Assembly (NCBI GenBank): GCA_965221735.1
Contig: OZ244910.1
Coordinates: forward strand, 1,426,001-1,490,000
Reading direction: 5' to 3'
DNA from: UBA2991 sp965221735
Lineage (GTDB): Bacteria; Chloroflexota; Dehalococcoidia; Tepidiformales; Tepidiformaceae
Length of the DNA stretch: 64,000 nt
The position numbers were made by a program, and so were the translations under genes. This document shows, piece after piece, positions 7,585 to 15,344 of the stretch; the first letter of the stretch is position 1, and each line of letters begins with the position of its first letter. Under the pieces are notes generated by a model. The model ran no database searches. It was given only the letters and a program-made list of their open reading frames with translations, and had not been told where the DNA came from.

Positions 7585-8486
7585 ACGCCGATACCTTCCG
7601 GCCGCCTCGCGCCCTTGGCGTGATCGTCGGCGGGGCGTTTACCGTCTGGGCGGCCTTCATCGCCCTCGTGGCCGGGGTGCTGGCCGGTGGCGCCGCCGTC
7701 GAGCCCACCACCTTCCTCGCCTGGGTCGTCGTCGCCCTCTTCGCCGGCGTCGCCCTCCTCTTCGGCTGGTGGACGCTCGGCGTCGCGCGGCTCGCCTACC
7801 AGATTGACGACGACGCCCTGCGCATTCGCTGGGCCGGCGGCGAGGTCATCGTCCCCGTCGTCGATATCCAGCGCGTCGTCCCGGGCCGCACTGTTGGCGA
7901 GGAGTCCGTTACGGGGCTGAACTGGTGGGGCTGCCACATTGGCCGGGGCGTGGCCTCTTCCCTCGGTCCCACCCTCTTTTTCGCCACCCACAACCGCCCC
8001 GAGGACAACGTCTTCGTCGTCACGCCCGGACGCACCTACGGCCTCACCGTGCCCGACCAGGTCGCCTTCGCCGAGGCCTGCTCGCGCCGGCTCATCGTCG
8101 GCTTCGAGCCCGGCGAACCCCAGCGCGCCGAACCGCGCGGGTTCTCCGTCCTCCCCCTCTGGCGCGACCGCGACGTCTGGTTCGTCTTCAGTCTCGTCCT
8201 GGCGGCGCTCGGGGTGCTCGGCGGCTACCTCTTCACCCAGTACCCGGACTTGCCCGCGCTCATCCAGATCGACTTTCCCAGGAGCACCGGCATCGTGCGC
8301 GTGGGCGACCGCTCCGAGCTTCTGCGCATCGGCGCCGTGGGCGGGGGGATCGTGGCCGTGAACCTGGCCCTGGGATTCATCCTGCATGCCCGCGAGCGCG
8401 CGGCCGGCCTCTGGCTCCTGGCCTCGGCCGCGCTCATCCAGGCGGTGCTGCTCGGCGCCGCCATCGTCGCCTTCGAGCGGGCCTGA
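7548..8486 (+). CDS. PH-domain-like membrane protein
   Basis: 312 residues with four predicted membrane segments: two near residues 24-46 and 55-80, and two near 208-228 and 262-305. The soluble part between (residues 90-190) begins YQIDDDALRIRWAGGEVIVP and contains DIQRVVPG, the pattern of bacterial PH-like domains that follow a membrane pair. The start is GTG 7548 or GTG 7551, both inside ilvE; no later in-frame start lies before the first membrane segment except GTG 7620, which would cut it. Probably translationally coupled to ilvE. Role unknown. Confidence 0.7.
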   Translation: MVHPGTRAGGVVDADTFRPPRALGVIVGGAFTVWAAFIALVAGVLAGGAAVEPTTFLAWVVVALFAGVALLFGWWTLGVARLAYQIDDDALRIRWAGGEVIVPVVDIQRVVPGRTVGEESVTGLNWWGCHIGRGVASSLGPTLFFATHNRPEDNVFVVTPGRTYGLTVPDQVAFAEACSRRLIVGFEPGEPQRAEPRGFSVLPLWRDRDVWFVFSLVLAALGVLGGYLFTQYPDLPALIQIDFPRSTGIVRVGDRSELLRIGAVGGGIVAVNLALGFILHARERAAGLWLLASAALIQAVLLGAAIVAFERA

Positions 8487-8495
8487 TCGCCCGCC

Positions 8496-9131
8496 TCAGT
8501 GCATCTGCGCCGTCTGCGCGATGATCTCCGCCGCCTGGTCCGCCGTCAGCCGGTCCGTGTTCAGACAGAGGTCGTAGTTCTCCGTCGCCAGCCACGCCCG
8601 GTTGTAGAACCGCCGGAAGTAGTCCTGCCGCTCCGCGTCCGTCTTCTCGACCGTCTTGCGCGCTGCCCCGACATCGATGTTCATGCCCCCGGCGATGCGC
8701 TCGGCGCGCTGCTCGGTGGAACCGGTGGTGAGCACCTTGAGCGTATCGGACCGGCCCTGCAGGACCATCGGCGCGCCGTGTCCCATCAGCACCGCCTCGC
8801 CCTGGTCGGCGAGATCCCGGATCACGTCCTCGATGAAGCGCCGGTATTCGGTGGAGGTGAGGAGGGGGTTGGTCGCGAGCGGAACCGGGTCGGCCCAGGC
8901 GGCGACGGGCATGCTGGGGTTGCGCGCCAGCGCTTCCAGGATGCGGGTCAGCAGCGAAGGCGTGTGTTCCGCCTCGCTCACCGTTTCGGGTGAGACGCCT
9001 GCTTCCTGGGCGGCCGTCTGCACCACCTGGTAGTCGTAGAAACGGAAGCCCAGCTTCTCTGCGGTCAGCTGGGCGATCTCCTCCCCGGCCGTTCCCACGG
9101 GCCGGGCAATCGCCACGATCCGGATGTTCAT
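8496..9131 (-). CDS. cytidylate kinase-like family protein
   Basis: 211 residues. The N-terminus MNIRIVAIARPVGTAGEEIA followed by KLGFRFYDYQVV matches the cytidylate kinase-like family (AAA_33/Cytidylate_kin_2), in which the loop varies and the usual GxxGSGK is degenerate. GHGAPMVLQGRSDTLKVLTT near residue 110 and RRFYNRAWLATENYDLCLNT near 175 are typical of the family. It may phosphorylate a nucleoside monophosphate, but the weak P-loop (ARPVGTAGE) leaves activity open. ATG 9131 has GAGGGGG upstream and a TACAAT box further out; earlier in-frame codons were rejected. Confidence 0.8.
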   Translation of the reverse strand: MNIRIVAIARPVGTAGEEIAQLTAEKLGFRFYDYQVVQTAAQEAGVSPETVSEAEHTPSLLTRILEALARNPSMPVAAWADPVPLATNPLLTSTEYRRFIEDVIRDLADQGEAVLMGHGAPMVLQGRSDTLKVLTTGSTEQRAERIAGGMNIDVGAARKTVEKTDAERQDYFRRFYNRAWLATENYDLCLNTDRLTADQAAEIIAQTAQMH

Positions 9132-9166
9132 CCCTGGCCCCCTCGGGCTAGATTTGGTGCGGCGGG

Positions 9167-9172
9167 ATTGTA
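9167..9172 (-). promoter_or_regulatory. -10 box for the cytidylate kinase-like gene
   Basis: TACAAT on the minus strand, about 35 bases before ATG 9131, with the ribosome binding site GAGGGGG between. Confidence 0.5.
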
Positions 9173-9192
9173 ACCCCTCTCGCCCTCCCGCA

Positions 9193-9266
9193 CGTGTGAG
9201 CGATGCCGGAGATCCCCGCCCGTGTAAGCGAGACCGTGGCCGGTGCCCCCGCTGGCGTGTATAAGC
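9193..9266 (+). repeat. three short direct repeats upstream of the korAB cluster
   Basis: CGTGTGAGCGA at 9193, CGTGTAAGCGA at 9221 and CGTGTATAAGC at 9256, spaced 28 and 35 bases, upstream of a TACACT box at 9278. They could be activator or repressor sites for the CBS-korAB operon; three short matches may also be chance. Confidence 0.35.
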
Positions 9267-9277
9267 AGAAAAGGCGC

Positions 9278-9283
9278 TACACT
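9278..9283 (+). promoter_or_regulatory. -10 box of the CBS-korAB cluster
   Basis: TACACT, about 65 bases before ATG 9349. The implied leader of about 60 bases carries a hairpin at 9308-9322. Confidence 0.5.
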
Positions 9284-9307
9284 CCCATGCAGAGCTAAGC
9301 GCTACCA

Positions 9308-9322
9308 CGGGGTGAAACCCCG
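9308..9322 (+). other. leader hairpin before the korAB cluster
   Basis: CGGGGT-gaa-ACCCCG, extendable by two further pairs around one mismatch. It lies within the predicted 5' leader, 27 bases before the start codon. There is no T-run, so it is not a terminator; it may protect the mRNA or act in control. Confidence 0.4.
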
Positions 9323-9348
9323 CGGCTCGCGGAAGCAGTCAGGAACGG

Positions 9349-9822
9349 ATGGATCGGTCCCGGCTCGCGAAGTTCATAGACCAGCGCGTGGGCGAGCTCC
9401 CACTCGCGGAACCAGTGTTTCTCCCTCCCACGGCCACTGTTCGCACCGCTGTCCAGCGGATGCACTCGGGCGCGCGCTCGTGCGTCCTCGCCGTGGAGCA
9501 GGAGGAGCTCGTGGGCATCTTCACCGAACGGGATGTGCTCACCCGCTGCATGGCTGGAGACTTCGACTGGGATCAACCGCTCGACCCCGACCTGCTCACC
9601 CGCAATCCGGTAACCATCTCCTCCACGACCACCGTGGGTGATGCGATCGCGCTCATGCAGCGCTACAACTATCGCACCCTGCCGGTCATGGAAGATGGCG
9701 CCGTCGTCGGGCTCGTACGTCTGGGCGAGCTTCTGCAGCACTTCGCCGAATCTTTTCCCGAGGAAGTGCTGAACCTGCCGCCGCGTCCCCACCAGGTCGT
9801 GGCGAAGCGGGAGGGGGGATAG
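9349..9822 (+). CDS. CBS-domain pair protein
   Basis: 157 residues made almost wholly of two CBS domains: the first with VFLPPTATVRTAVQRMHSG and LVGIFTERDVLTRCM (residues 23-68), the second with NPVTISSTTTVGDAIALMQ and TLPVMEDGAVVGLVRLGEL (residues 85-128). CBS pairs bind AMP, ATP, SAM or similar ligands and regulate partner proteins. It stands 7 bases before korA, and a second CBS protein follows korB, so a role in sensing energy charge for the oxidoreductase is plausible but inferred. ATG 9349 has AGGA upstream. Confidence 0.85.
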   Translation: MDRSRLAKFIDQRVGELPLAEPVFLPPTATVRTAVQRMHSGARSCVLAVEQEELVGIFTERDVLTRCMAGDFDWDQPLDPDLLTRNPVTISSTTTVGDAIALMQRYNYRTLPVMEDGAVVGLVRLGELLQHFAESFPEEVLNLPPRPHQVVAKREGG

Positions 9823-9829
9823 TCACAGG

Positions 9830-11710
9830 ATGACCACCGAAATCGAGTCACCGCTCTCCGAAGCCACCACCACCCGCGATCGCGTCACGATCCGCTTTGC
9901 TGGTGACTCCGGCGACGGGATGCAGCTCACGGGTACGCAGTTCACCCGCACGACCGCCGTCTACGGGAACGATCTCGCCACCCTGCCCGACTACCCCGCC
10001 GAAATCCGCGCCCCAACCGGCTCGCTCCCCGGCGTGTCCGGCTTCCAGCTCTCCTTCTCCAGCAACGACATCCACACCCCGGGCGACAATCCGGACGCGC
10101 TTGTCGCCATGAACCCTGCCGCCCTCAAGACGAACCTGGGCGACCTCGTTCGTGGCGGCCTCCTCATCGTCGACGAAGGCGAGTTCAACGCCACCAACCT
10201 GCGCAAGGCCGGCTATGAGGCGAACCCCCTCGAGGACGGGTCGCTCTCGTCCTACCGCCTCATGCGTATCGACATCACGAAGAACAACGCCGACGCCCTC
10301 GACGGGCTCGAGCTCGGGGCCAAGGAGCGCTTCCGCTCGCGGAACTTCTACGCCCTCGGCCTCGTCCTCTGGCTCTTCAGCCGCCCCATGGACACCGTCG
10401 TCCGCTGGGCGACGGATAAGTTCCAGCGCAATCCGGTCGTGCTCGAGGCGAACCTGCGCGCCCTGCGCGCTGGCAACGCCTTCGGCGAGACCAGCGAGCT
10501 CGTGCACGAGCGCTACGAGGTGCCCCCCGCCGACGTCGAGCCCGGCGTCTACCGCCACATCAGCGGTAACGAGGCGACGGCCCTCGGCTTCGTGACGGCT
10601 TCGCATCTCGCGGGGCTGCCCCTCTTCTACGCGAGCTACCCGATCACGCCCGCCTCCGATGTCCTGCACGAGCTCGCCAGCTTCAAGCGGTTCGGCGTCA
10701 AGACGATGCAGGCGGAAGACGAGATCAGCGCGGTCTGCGCCGCCATCGGCGCCTCCTACGCGGGCCAGATGGCCCTCACCGGCACCAGCGGTCCCGGCCT
10801 CGCCCTCAAGAGCGAGGGCCTCAACCTCGCCGTCATGGCCGAACTGCCGCTCGTCATCCTCGACGTGCAGCGAGCCGGCCCCAGCACCGGCATGCCCACC
10901 AAGACCGAGCAGGCCGACCTGCTCCAGGCGATGTACGGCCGCAACGGCGACTCCCCCGTCGCCATCATTGCGCCCTCCACGCCGGGCGATTGCTTCTGGA
11001 TGGCCATCGAGGCCTTCCGCATCGCCCTCAAGTACATGGTCCCCGTGATCATGCTCAGCGACGGCTACCTCGCCAACGGCTCCCAGCCCTGGCCCATCCC
11101 CCGGCTGGCGGACATTCCGCCGGTCGAGTGGAACCACGCCGACCCCACCAGCGCCACCCACGCCTACGAGCGCAACCCGGATACGCTGGCGCGGGCCTGG
11201 GCCGTTCCCGGCCAGGCCGGCTTCGAGCACCGCGTCGGCGGTCTCGAGAAATCGTACGAGACGGGCGACATCAACTACGAGCCCGGGAATCACCACAAGA
11301 TGACCCTGACCCGCGCCGAGCGCGTGGCGAAGGTCGCGAACGACATTCCCGCCCTCGAGGTGACCGGTCCCCAGGAGGGCGATCTGCTCCTCCTCGGCTG
11401 GGGCGGCACCTACGGCGCCATCACCAGCGCGGGCGAGCGGGCCCGCTCGGAGGGCAAGTCGGTGGCGTCCGCCCACATCCGCCACCTCAACCCCTTCCCC
11501 TCCAACCTCGGCGACGTCCTCTCGCGCTACGACAAGGTCCTGGTGCCGGAGCTGAACAACGGACAGCTCTCGGTGCTCATCCGGTCGCAGTTCCTGGTGG
11601 ACGCGATTCCTTTCAACAAGATCGCCGGCCAACCGTTCAAGATCTCCGAGATCTCCGGCAAGATCGATGAGGTCCTGGGTGTGGGCGGCCCCTTCGAGTT
11701 CGAGTTCTAG
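9830..11710 (+). CDS. korA: 2-oxoacid:ferredoxin oxidoreductase, fused gamma-alpha subunit
   Basis: 626 residues. The gamma domain (residues 1-200) begins with RFAGDSGDGMQLTGTQF and contains PDYPAEIRAPTGSLPGVSGF; the alpha domain starts near residue 245 with ASYPITPASDVLHEL, TMQAEDEISAVCAAIGA and GTSGPGLALKSEGL. This fused layout without a ferredoxin domain is typical of the KorA branch, which decarboxylates 2-oxoglutarate (or pyruvate) to the CoA ester and reduces ferredoxin. It would serve the TCA cycle with mdh and sdh in this window. ATG 9830 follows GAGGGGG at a slightly long spacing. Substrate is inferred from family. Confidence 0.93.
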   Translation: MTTEIESPLSEATTTRDRVTIRFAGDSGDGMQLTGTQFTRTTAVYGNDLATLPDYPAEIRAPTGSLPGVSGFQLSFSSNDIHTPGDNPDALVAMNPAALKTNLGDLVRGGLLIVDEGEFNATNLRKAGYEANPLEDGSLSSYRLMRIDITKNNADALDGLELGAKERFRSRNFYALGLVLWLFSRPMDTVVRWATDKFQRNPVVLEANLRALRAGNAFGETSELVHERYEVPPADVEPGVYRHISGNEATALGFVTASHLAGLPLFYASYPITPASDVLHELASFKRFGVKTMQAEDEISAVCAAIGASYAGQMALTGTSGPGLALKSEGLNLAVMAELPLVILDVQRAGPSTGMPTKTEQADLLQAMYGRNGDSPVAIIAPSTPGDCFWMAIEAFRIALKYMVPVIMLSDGYLANGSQPWPIPRLADIPPVEWNHADPTSATHAYERNPDTLARAWAVPGQAGFEHRVGGLEKSYETGDINYEPGNHHKMTLTRAERVAKVANDIPALEVTGPQEGDLLLLGWGGTYGAITSAGERARSEGKSVASAHIRHLNPFPSNLGDVLSRYDKVLVPELNNGQLSVLIRSQFLVDAIPFNKIAGQPFKISEISGKIDEVLGVGGPFEFEF

Positions 11711-11739
11711 CGGCGACCTTCGCCGCGGGAGGCTATCCA

Positions 11740-12774
11740 GTGACGGCAGCTAGTTCCAACGGAGCGATCGAGGAGGAAATCCCTCTTCTTACGCGGAAGG
11801 ACTTCGTTTCCGACCAGGAAGTCCGCTGGTGCCCGGGCTGCGGGGACTACTCCATCCTCGCCCAGATGCAGAAGACCCTCCCCGGCCTCCGCATTCCCCG
11901 TGAGGAGATCGTCTTCGTCAGCGGGATCGGCTGCTCCAGCCGCTTCCCCTACTACGTCAACACCTACGGCTTCCACACCATCCACGGCCGCGCCCCCGCC
12001 ATCGCCACCGGCCTCAAGACCGCCCGCCCCGAGCTCACCGTCTTCGTCATCACCGGCGATGGCGACGGCCTCAGCATCGGCGGGAATCACCTCATGCACC
12101 TCCTCCGCCGCAACGTCGATGTGACCGTCGTGCTCTTCAACAACCGCATCTACGGCCTCACCAAGGGCCAGTACTCGCCTACCTCCCCCATCGGCAAGGT
12201 CACCAAGTCGGCCCCCATGGGCACGACTGAGAATCCCCTCGACCCGATCAAGCTCGCCCTCGCCGCCGGCGCGACCTTCGTCGCCCGCTCCGTCGACCGC
12301 GACACGAAGCACCTGGAGGCGACCCTCTCCACTGCCGCCCAGCACAAGGGCGCGTCCTTCGTCGAGGTCTTCCAGAACTGCAACATCTACAACGACGGCG
12401 CCTTCGCCTCGTTCGCCGACAAGGACGTGCGCCAGGACCGCATGGTCTACCTCGAGAACGGCAAGCCGCTCCGCTACGGCAAGCATCTCGAGCACGGCGT
12501 CCGCCTCAACGGCTTCCAGCCCGAGGTGGTCGAGAATCCCATGAGCGACGACGAGCTGCTGGTGCACGACACCGGCCGCGAAGACATCGCCCTGCCGATG
12601 ATCCTGAGTGGCATGGACTACCCCGACTTTCCCGTGCCGCTTGGAGTCTTCCGGCAGGTCGAACGCGAGACCTACGACGGTCTGGTGCAGGACCAGATCG
12701 ACGTGTCTCGCCTTGCTCCGGAACCGGACATCGAGGCCCTTATCGCCGGCCCCGAGACCTGGAACGTGCTGTAG
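11740..12774 (+). CDS. korB: 2-oxoacid:ferredoxin oxidoreductase, beta subunit
   Basis: 344 residues, the thiamine diphosphate-binding partner of KorA. WCPGCGDYSILAQM near residue 28 supplies Cys ligands, GIGCSSRFPYYVNTYGFHTI near 66 and GDGDGLSIGGNHLMHLLRR near 107 form the ThDP/Mg motif (GDGD and Asn), and NNRIYGLTKGQYSPTS follows. Only the CPGC pair and the GCS cysteine are seen, as expected for a one-cluster beta subunit. The start is GTG 11740, 29 bases after the korA stop, with GGGAGG upstream. The zinc-ribbon CBS gene follows 36 bases later. Confidence 0.93.
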   Translation: MTAASSNGAIEEEIPLLTRKDFVSDQEVRWCPGCGDYSILAQMQKTLPGLRIPREEIVFVSGIGCSSRFPYYVNTYGFHTIHGRAPAIATGLKTARPELTVFVITGDGDGLSIGGNHLMHLLRRNVDVTVVLFNNRIYGLTKGQYSPTSPIGKVTKSAPMGTTENPLDPIKLALAAGATFVARSVDRDTKHLEATLSTAAQHKGASFVEVFQNCNIYNDGAFASFADKDVRQDRMVYLENGKPLRYGKHLEHGVRLNGFQPEVVENPMSDDELLVHDTGREDIALPMILSGMDYPDFPVPLGVFRQVERETYDGLVQDQIDVSRLAPEPDIEALIAGPETWNVL

Positions 12775-12810
12775 CGGCCACCGCGCCGCCCGGCGTACGG
12801 GAGAAACGCC

Positions 12811-13350
12811 ATGACCCAACACTCCGGCACCGGAATGGTTACCTGCCCCTTCTGCGGGTCGCAGAACATCGCGGGCGTTGACCGCTGCGAGAACTGTCTC
12901 CAGCCCCTTCGCAGCGTCGATATTCCCGAGCCGGAGCAGGCCATCAGCGAGAGCGCCTTCAGTGCGCCCCTGGCTTCCCTGCGGCTCCTCCGCCCTCCCG
13001 CCCTCGCTCCCACCGCCAGCGTGCGCGACGCCGTCAACCTGCTCGTCGAGAACAAGGGCGGCGCCGTTCTCGTCCTCGACGGCGACTCGCTCTCCGGCAT
13101 CTTTACGGAGCGGGACGTGCTCAAGAAGGTCGCCGGCCGCCCCGGCGCCCTCGATGCGCCCGTGGCCGAGTACATGACGACCGACCCCGTCGTCGTTCGC
13201 GAGAACGAGACCGTCGCCGTTGCCCTCCACAAGATGGCCGACGGCGGCTTCCGCCACGTGCCCATGGGCACTCGCCAGGGGTATCGCGTCGTCACCGCAT
13301 CCGATGCGCTCAAGTGGGTGGTCGAGCGCTATATCGAGTCGAGCGCCTGA
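12811..13350 (+). CDS. zinc-ribbon CBS-domain protein
   Basis: 179 residues. The N-terminus has two Cys pairs, CPFCG near residue 12 and CENC near 28, a likely zinc ribbon. Two CBS domains follow: PPALAPTASVRDAVNLL with LSGIFTERDVLKKVAG (residues 62-112) and MTTDPVVVRENETVAVALHKM with RHVPMGTRQGYRVVTASDAL (residues 122-168). It shares GIFTERDVL with the CBS protein upstream of korA, so the two look related. Position directly after korB suggests control of the oxidoreductase or delivery of a redox or nucleotide signal; this is inferred. Confidence 0.85.
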   Translation: MTQHSGTGMVTCPFCGSQNIAGVDRCENCLQPLRSVDIPEPEQAISESAFSAPLASLRLLRPPALAPTASVRDAVNLLVENKGGAVLVLDGDSLSGIFTERDVLKKVAGRPGALDAPVAEYMTTDPVVVRENETVAVALHKMADGGFRHVPMGTRQGYRVVTASDALKWVVERYIESSA

Positions 13351-13385
13351 ACTCCCGCCGGTCCGGCCTACACCCCGGCCGGTGC

Positions 13386-13391
13386 TATCAT
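13386..13391 (+). promoter_or_regulatory. -10 box of the hydrolase gene at 13448
   Basis: TATCAT, placing the transcription start near 13398. This excludes the in-frame GTG at 13382 as start and leaves CTG 13448 as the first plausible initiation codon. Confidence 0.5.
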
Positions 13392-13447
13392 CGAGAACCC
13401 GCGGCGGCATCGCCTGCGCCGCGAGACTTCCGCGGAGGGCCCGAACC

Positions 13448-14509
13448 CTGACTGCGACCTACCGCGAGCGAACCACCGCCAGTGGCGACCTGAAGCTGGC
13501 CTACCAGGAGTGGGGACCGGACGGCGGCCCCGTCATCCTCGCCCTCCACGGCTTCGGCGTCTCCGGCCACATGTTCGACGAGTTCGGCCAGCGAGCCGCC
13601 GAACGCTACCGCCTCATCAACCTCGACCAGCGCGGCCACGGCGACAGCGAGTGGGCCTCCGACGGCGACTACACCCGCGAGGCGTTCGTCGCCGACGTCG
13701 AAGCCGTCCGCGAGGAGCTTGGCTTCGAGTCGGTCATCCTCATGGGCCACAGCATGGGCGGCCTCAACGCCGTCGAGTACACCTTCCAGCACCCCGAACG
13801 GGTAAGCGCCCTCATCCTCGTCGATGTCGGCCCCGAGGCGGCGAAGGAAGGAGTCGACAACATCATGCGCTTCACCCGTGGCCCCGATGAGCTCGATTTC
13901 GACGAGTTCGTCCAGAACGCCATGCGCTTCAACACGCGCCGCACCGAGGAGAACATCCGCGAGCGCATGCGCCACCGCCTGCGCCCGCTGGAGAACGGCA
14001 AGTGGACCTGGAAGTTCGACAAGCGCTTCCGCGAGGGCGAGGGCGCCGTCCGCTCCGGCAGCGAGCTCAGCAGCGACGAGCTCTGGCGCCGGTTCCGCGA
14101 GCTCGCCCCCCCGGTGCTGCTCCTGCGGGGCCAGCAGAGCGACATCCTCAGCCAGGAGGTCGCCGAGCGCACCGCCGGCGAGATCCCCGCCGCCCGCCTC
14201 GTCGTCGTCCCCGAGGCCGGCCACAGCGTGCCCGGAGACAACCCCGACGGTTTTACCGAAGCCGTCACCGCATTTCTTGACGATGTTGGCGCGGGCCGCT
14301 TCCCCGAGACCGGGCCCGAGGCCGGCGCCACCCCGATCCCCATCCCCGACGACATCGATGAGCTGCGCCGCGGCTGGCGCGCCCGCGAGCGCCGCATTCC
14401 CGGCCTCGCGCTGGTCGCCGGGGCGGCGGTGGCCGTCACCGCCGCTCTCGCCGCGGGCGCCTTCCTCGTCTCCCGATTCCGCAGGGGACGAAGGGACGAC
14501 CGGGCGTAA
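13448..14509 (+). CDS. alpha/beta hydrolase with C-terminal membrane anchor; CTG start likely
   Basis: 353 residues. ALHGFGVSGHMFDEF near residue 33 is the oxyanion region, LINLDQRGHGDSEW near 60, LMGHSMGGLNAVEY near 100 holds the nucleophile Ser, and EAGHSVPGDNPDGF near 260 the catalytic His. A C-terminal hydrophobic helix (GLALVAGAAVAVTAALAAGA) followed by basic residues suggests membrane anchoring, unusual for this family. No ATG, GTG or TTG lies in frame between the TATCAT box and the fold; CTG 13448 is preceded by GGAGGG at 8 bases, so a CTG start is the best reading. Substrate unknown. Its stop overlaps the next ATG (TAATG). Confidence 0.8.
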   Translation: MTATYRERTTASGDLKLAYQEWGPDGGPVILALHGFGVSGHMFDEFGQRAAERYRLINLDQRGHGDSEWASDGDYTREAFVADVEAVREELGFESVILMGHSMGGLNAVEYTFQHPERVSALILVDVGPEAAKEGVDNIMRFTRGPDELDFDEFVQNAMRFNTRRTEENIRERMRHRLRPLENGKWTWKFDKRFREGEGAVRSGSELSSDELWRRFRELAPPVLLLRGQQSDILSQEVAERTAGEIPAARLVVVPEAGHSVPGDNPDGFTEAVTAFLDDVGAGRFPETGPEAGATPIPIPDDIDELRRGWRARERRIPGLALVAGAAVAVTAALAAGAFLVSRFRRGRRDDRA

Positions 14510-15312
14510 TGCCGCAGCTCGCCGTCGAGGGAGCCTCGCTCGGCTACGACGAGGCGGGGCAGGGCGCTCCCGCCTTCGTCTTCGTCCACGGCTGGGCCGG
14601 TGACCGCTCCTTCTGGCGCCCCCAGGTCGACGAACTCTCGCACGACTTCCACTGCCTCACCCTCGATCTGCGCGGCTGCGGCGAGTCCTCGCTGGATCCC
14701 CCCTACGACCTCACCCGGGCCGCCGACGACGTCGCCGCCGTCATCGAGGAGCGGGGCATGGAGGCCGCCATCGTCGCCGGGCACGACATCGGCGGGCTGG
14801 TCGCGCTCCTCGCCAACAGCCGCCACGAGGACCGCGTCATCGGCACCGTCATGGTCGATCCGCCCCTCGATTCCGCCGCCCGCGGCGCGATGGGCGGCCT
14901 CGCCGCCCAGCTCCGCGACGAAGGCTCCATGGAGCCCGCCCGCGTCTTCTTCGACCGCTTCTTCGGCGAAGGCTCGGAGAGCGAGGTCCGCGAGCACGTC
15001 GAGGAGCGCATGATGGCCTGCGACCCGCAGGTTGCCGCCGGCCAGCTCACCGACAACGGCTACTTCTCCCAGAACCTCGGCGCCCTCCTGCAGGCCGCCG
15101 ACCAGAAGCCATTCATGGCCCTCTGGGGAAACGAGCCCCTGGGCGACCCCGAGCGCCTGCGCCAGATCACCTTCTTCCTCCGCCAGGAGCCGGTCACGGG
15201 GGCCGGACACTTCCTCCAGCTCGAGAATCCCGCCATGACGAACGCACTCCTGCGGGCGTTCGTCGACGACGTTCGCCGCGACCCGCGCATCAGCGCCTTC
15301 ACCACCAGCTAG
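14509..15312 (+). CDS. alpha/beta hydrolase with Asp nucleophile motif
   Basis: 267 residues. FVHGWAGDRSFWRPQ near residue 25, LDLRGCGESSLDPPYDL near 55, VAGHDIGGLVALLANS near 86 and GAGHFLQLENP near 230. The nucleophile elbow is GHDIGG, that is Asp rather than Ser, as in haloalkane dehalogenases and epoxide hydrolases; some C-C hydrolases and unknown families share it. The catalytic acid is not obvious. The ATG overlaps the stop of the previous hydrolase, so the two are cotranscribed and possibly act in one pathway. Substrate unknown. Confidence 0.8.
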   Translation: MPQLAVEGASLGYDEAGQGAPAFVFVHGWAGDRSFWRPQVDELSHDFHCLTLDLRGCGESSLDPPYDLTRAADDVAAVIEERGMEAAIVAGHDIGGLVALLANSRHEDRVIGTVMVDPPLDSAARGAMGGLAAQLRDEGSMEPARVFFDRFFGEGSESEVREHVEERMMACDPQVAAGQLTDNGYFSQNLGALLQAADQKPFMALWGNEPLGDPERLRQITFFLRQEPVTGAGHFLQLENPAMTNALLRAFVDDVRRDPRISAFTTS

Positions 15313-15344
15313 CGACGATCGTGGCCCGCGCGACACCAGGGACA

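Noticed and set aside
9848..11632. 594-codon open frame antisense to korA
   Set aside because: Mirror of a well-defined oxidoreductase gene; product is Val/Gly/Glu-rich low-complexity sequence.
13351..13380. Hairpin GGCC-tacacccc-GGCC after the zinc-ribbon CBS gene as terminator
   Set aside because: Four-base stem, no T-run and chance-level in such GC-rich DNA.
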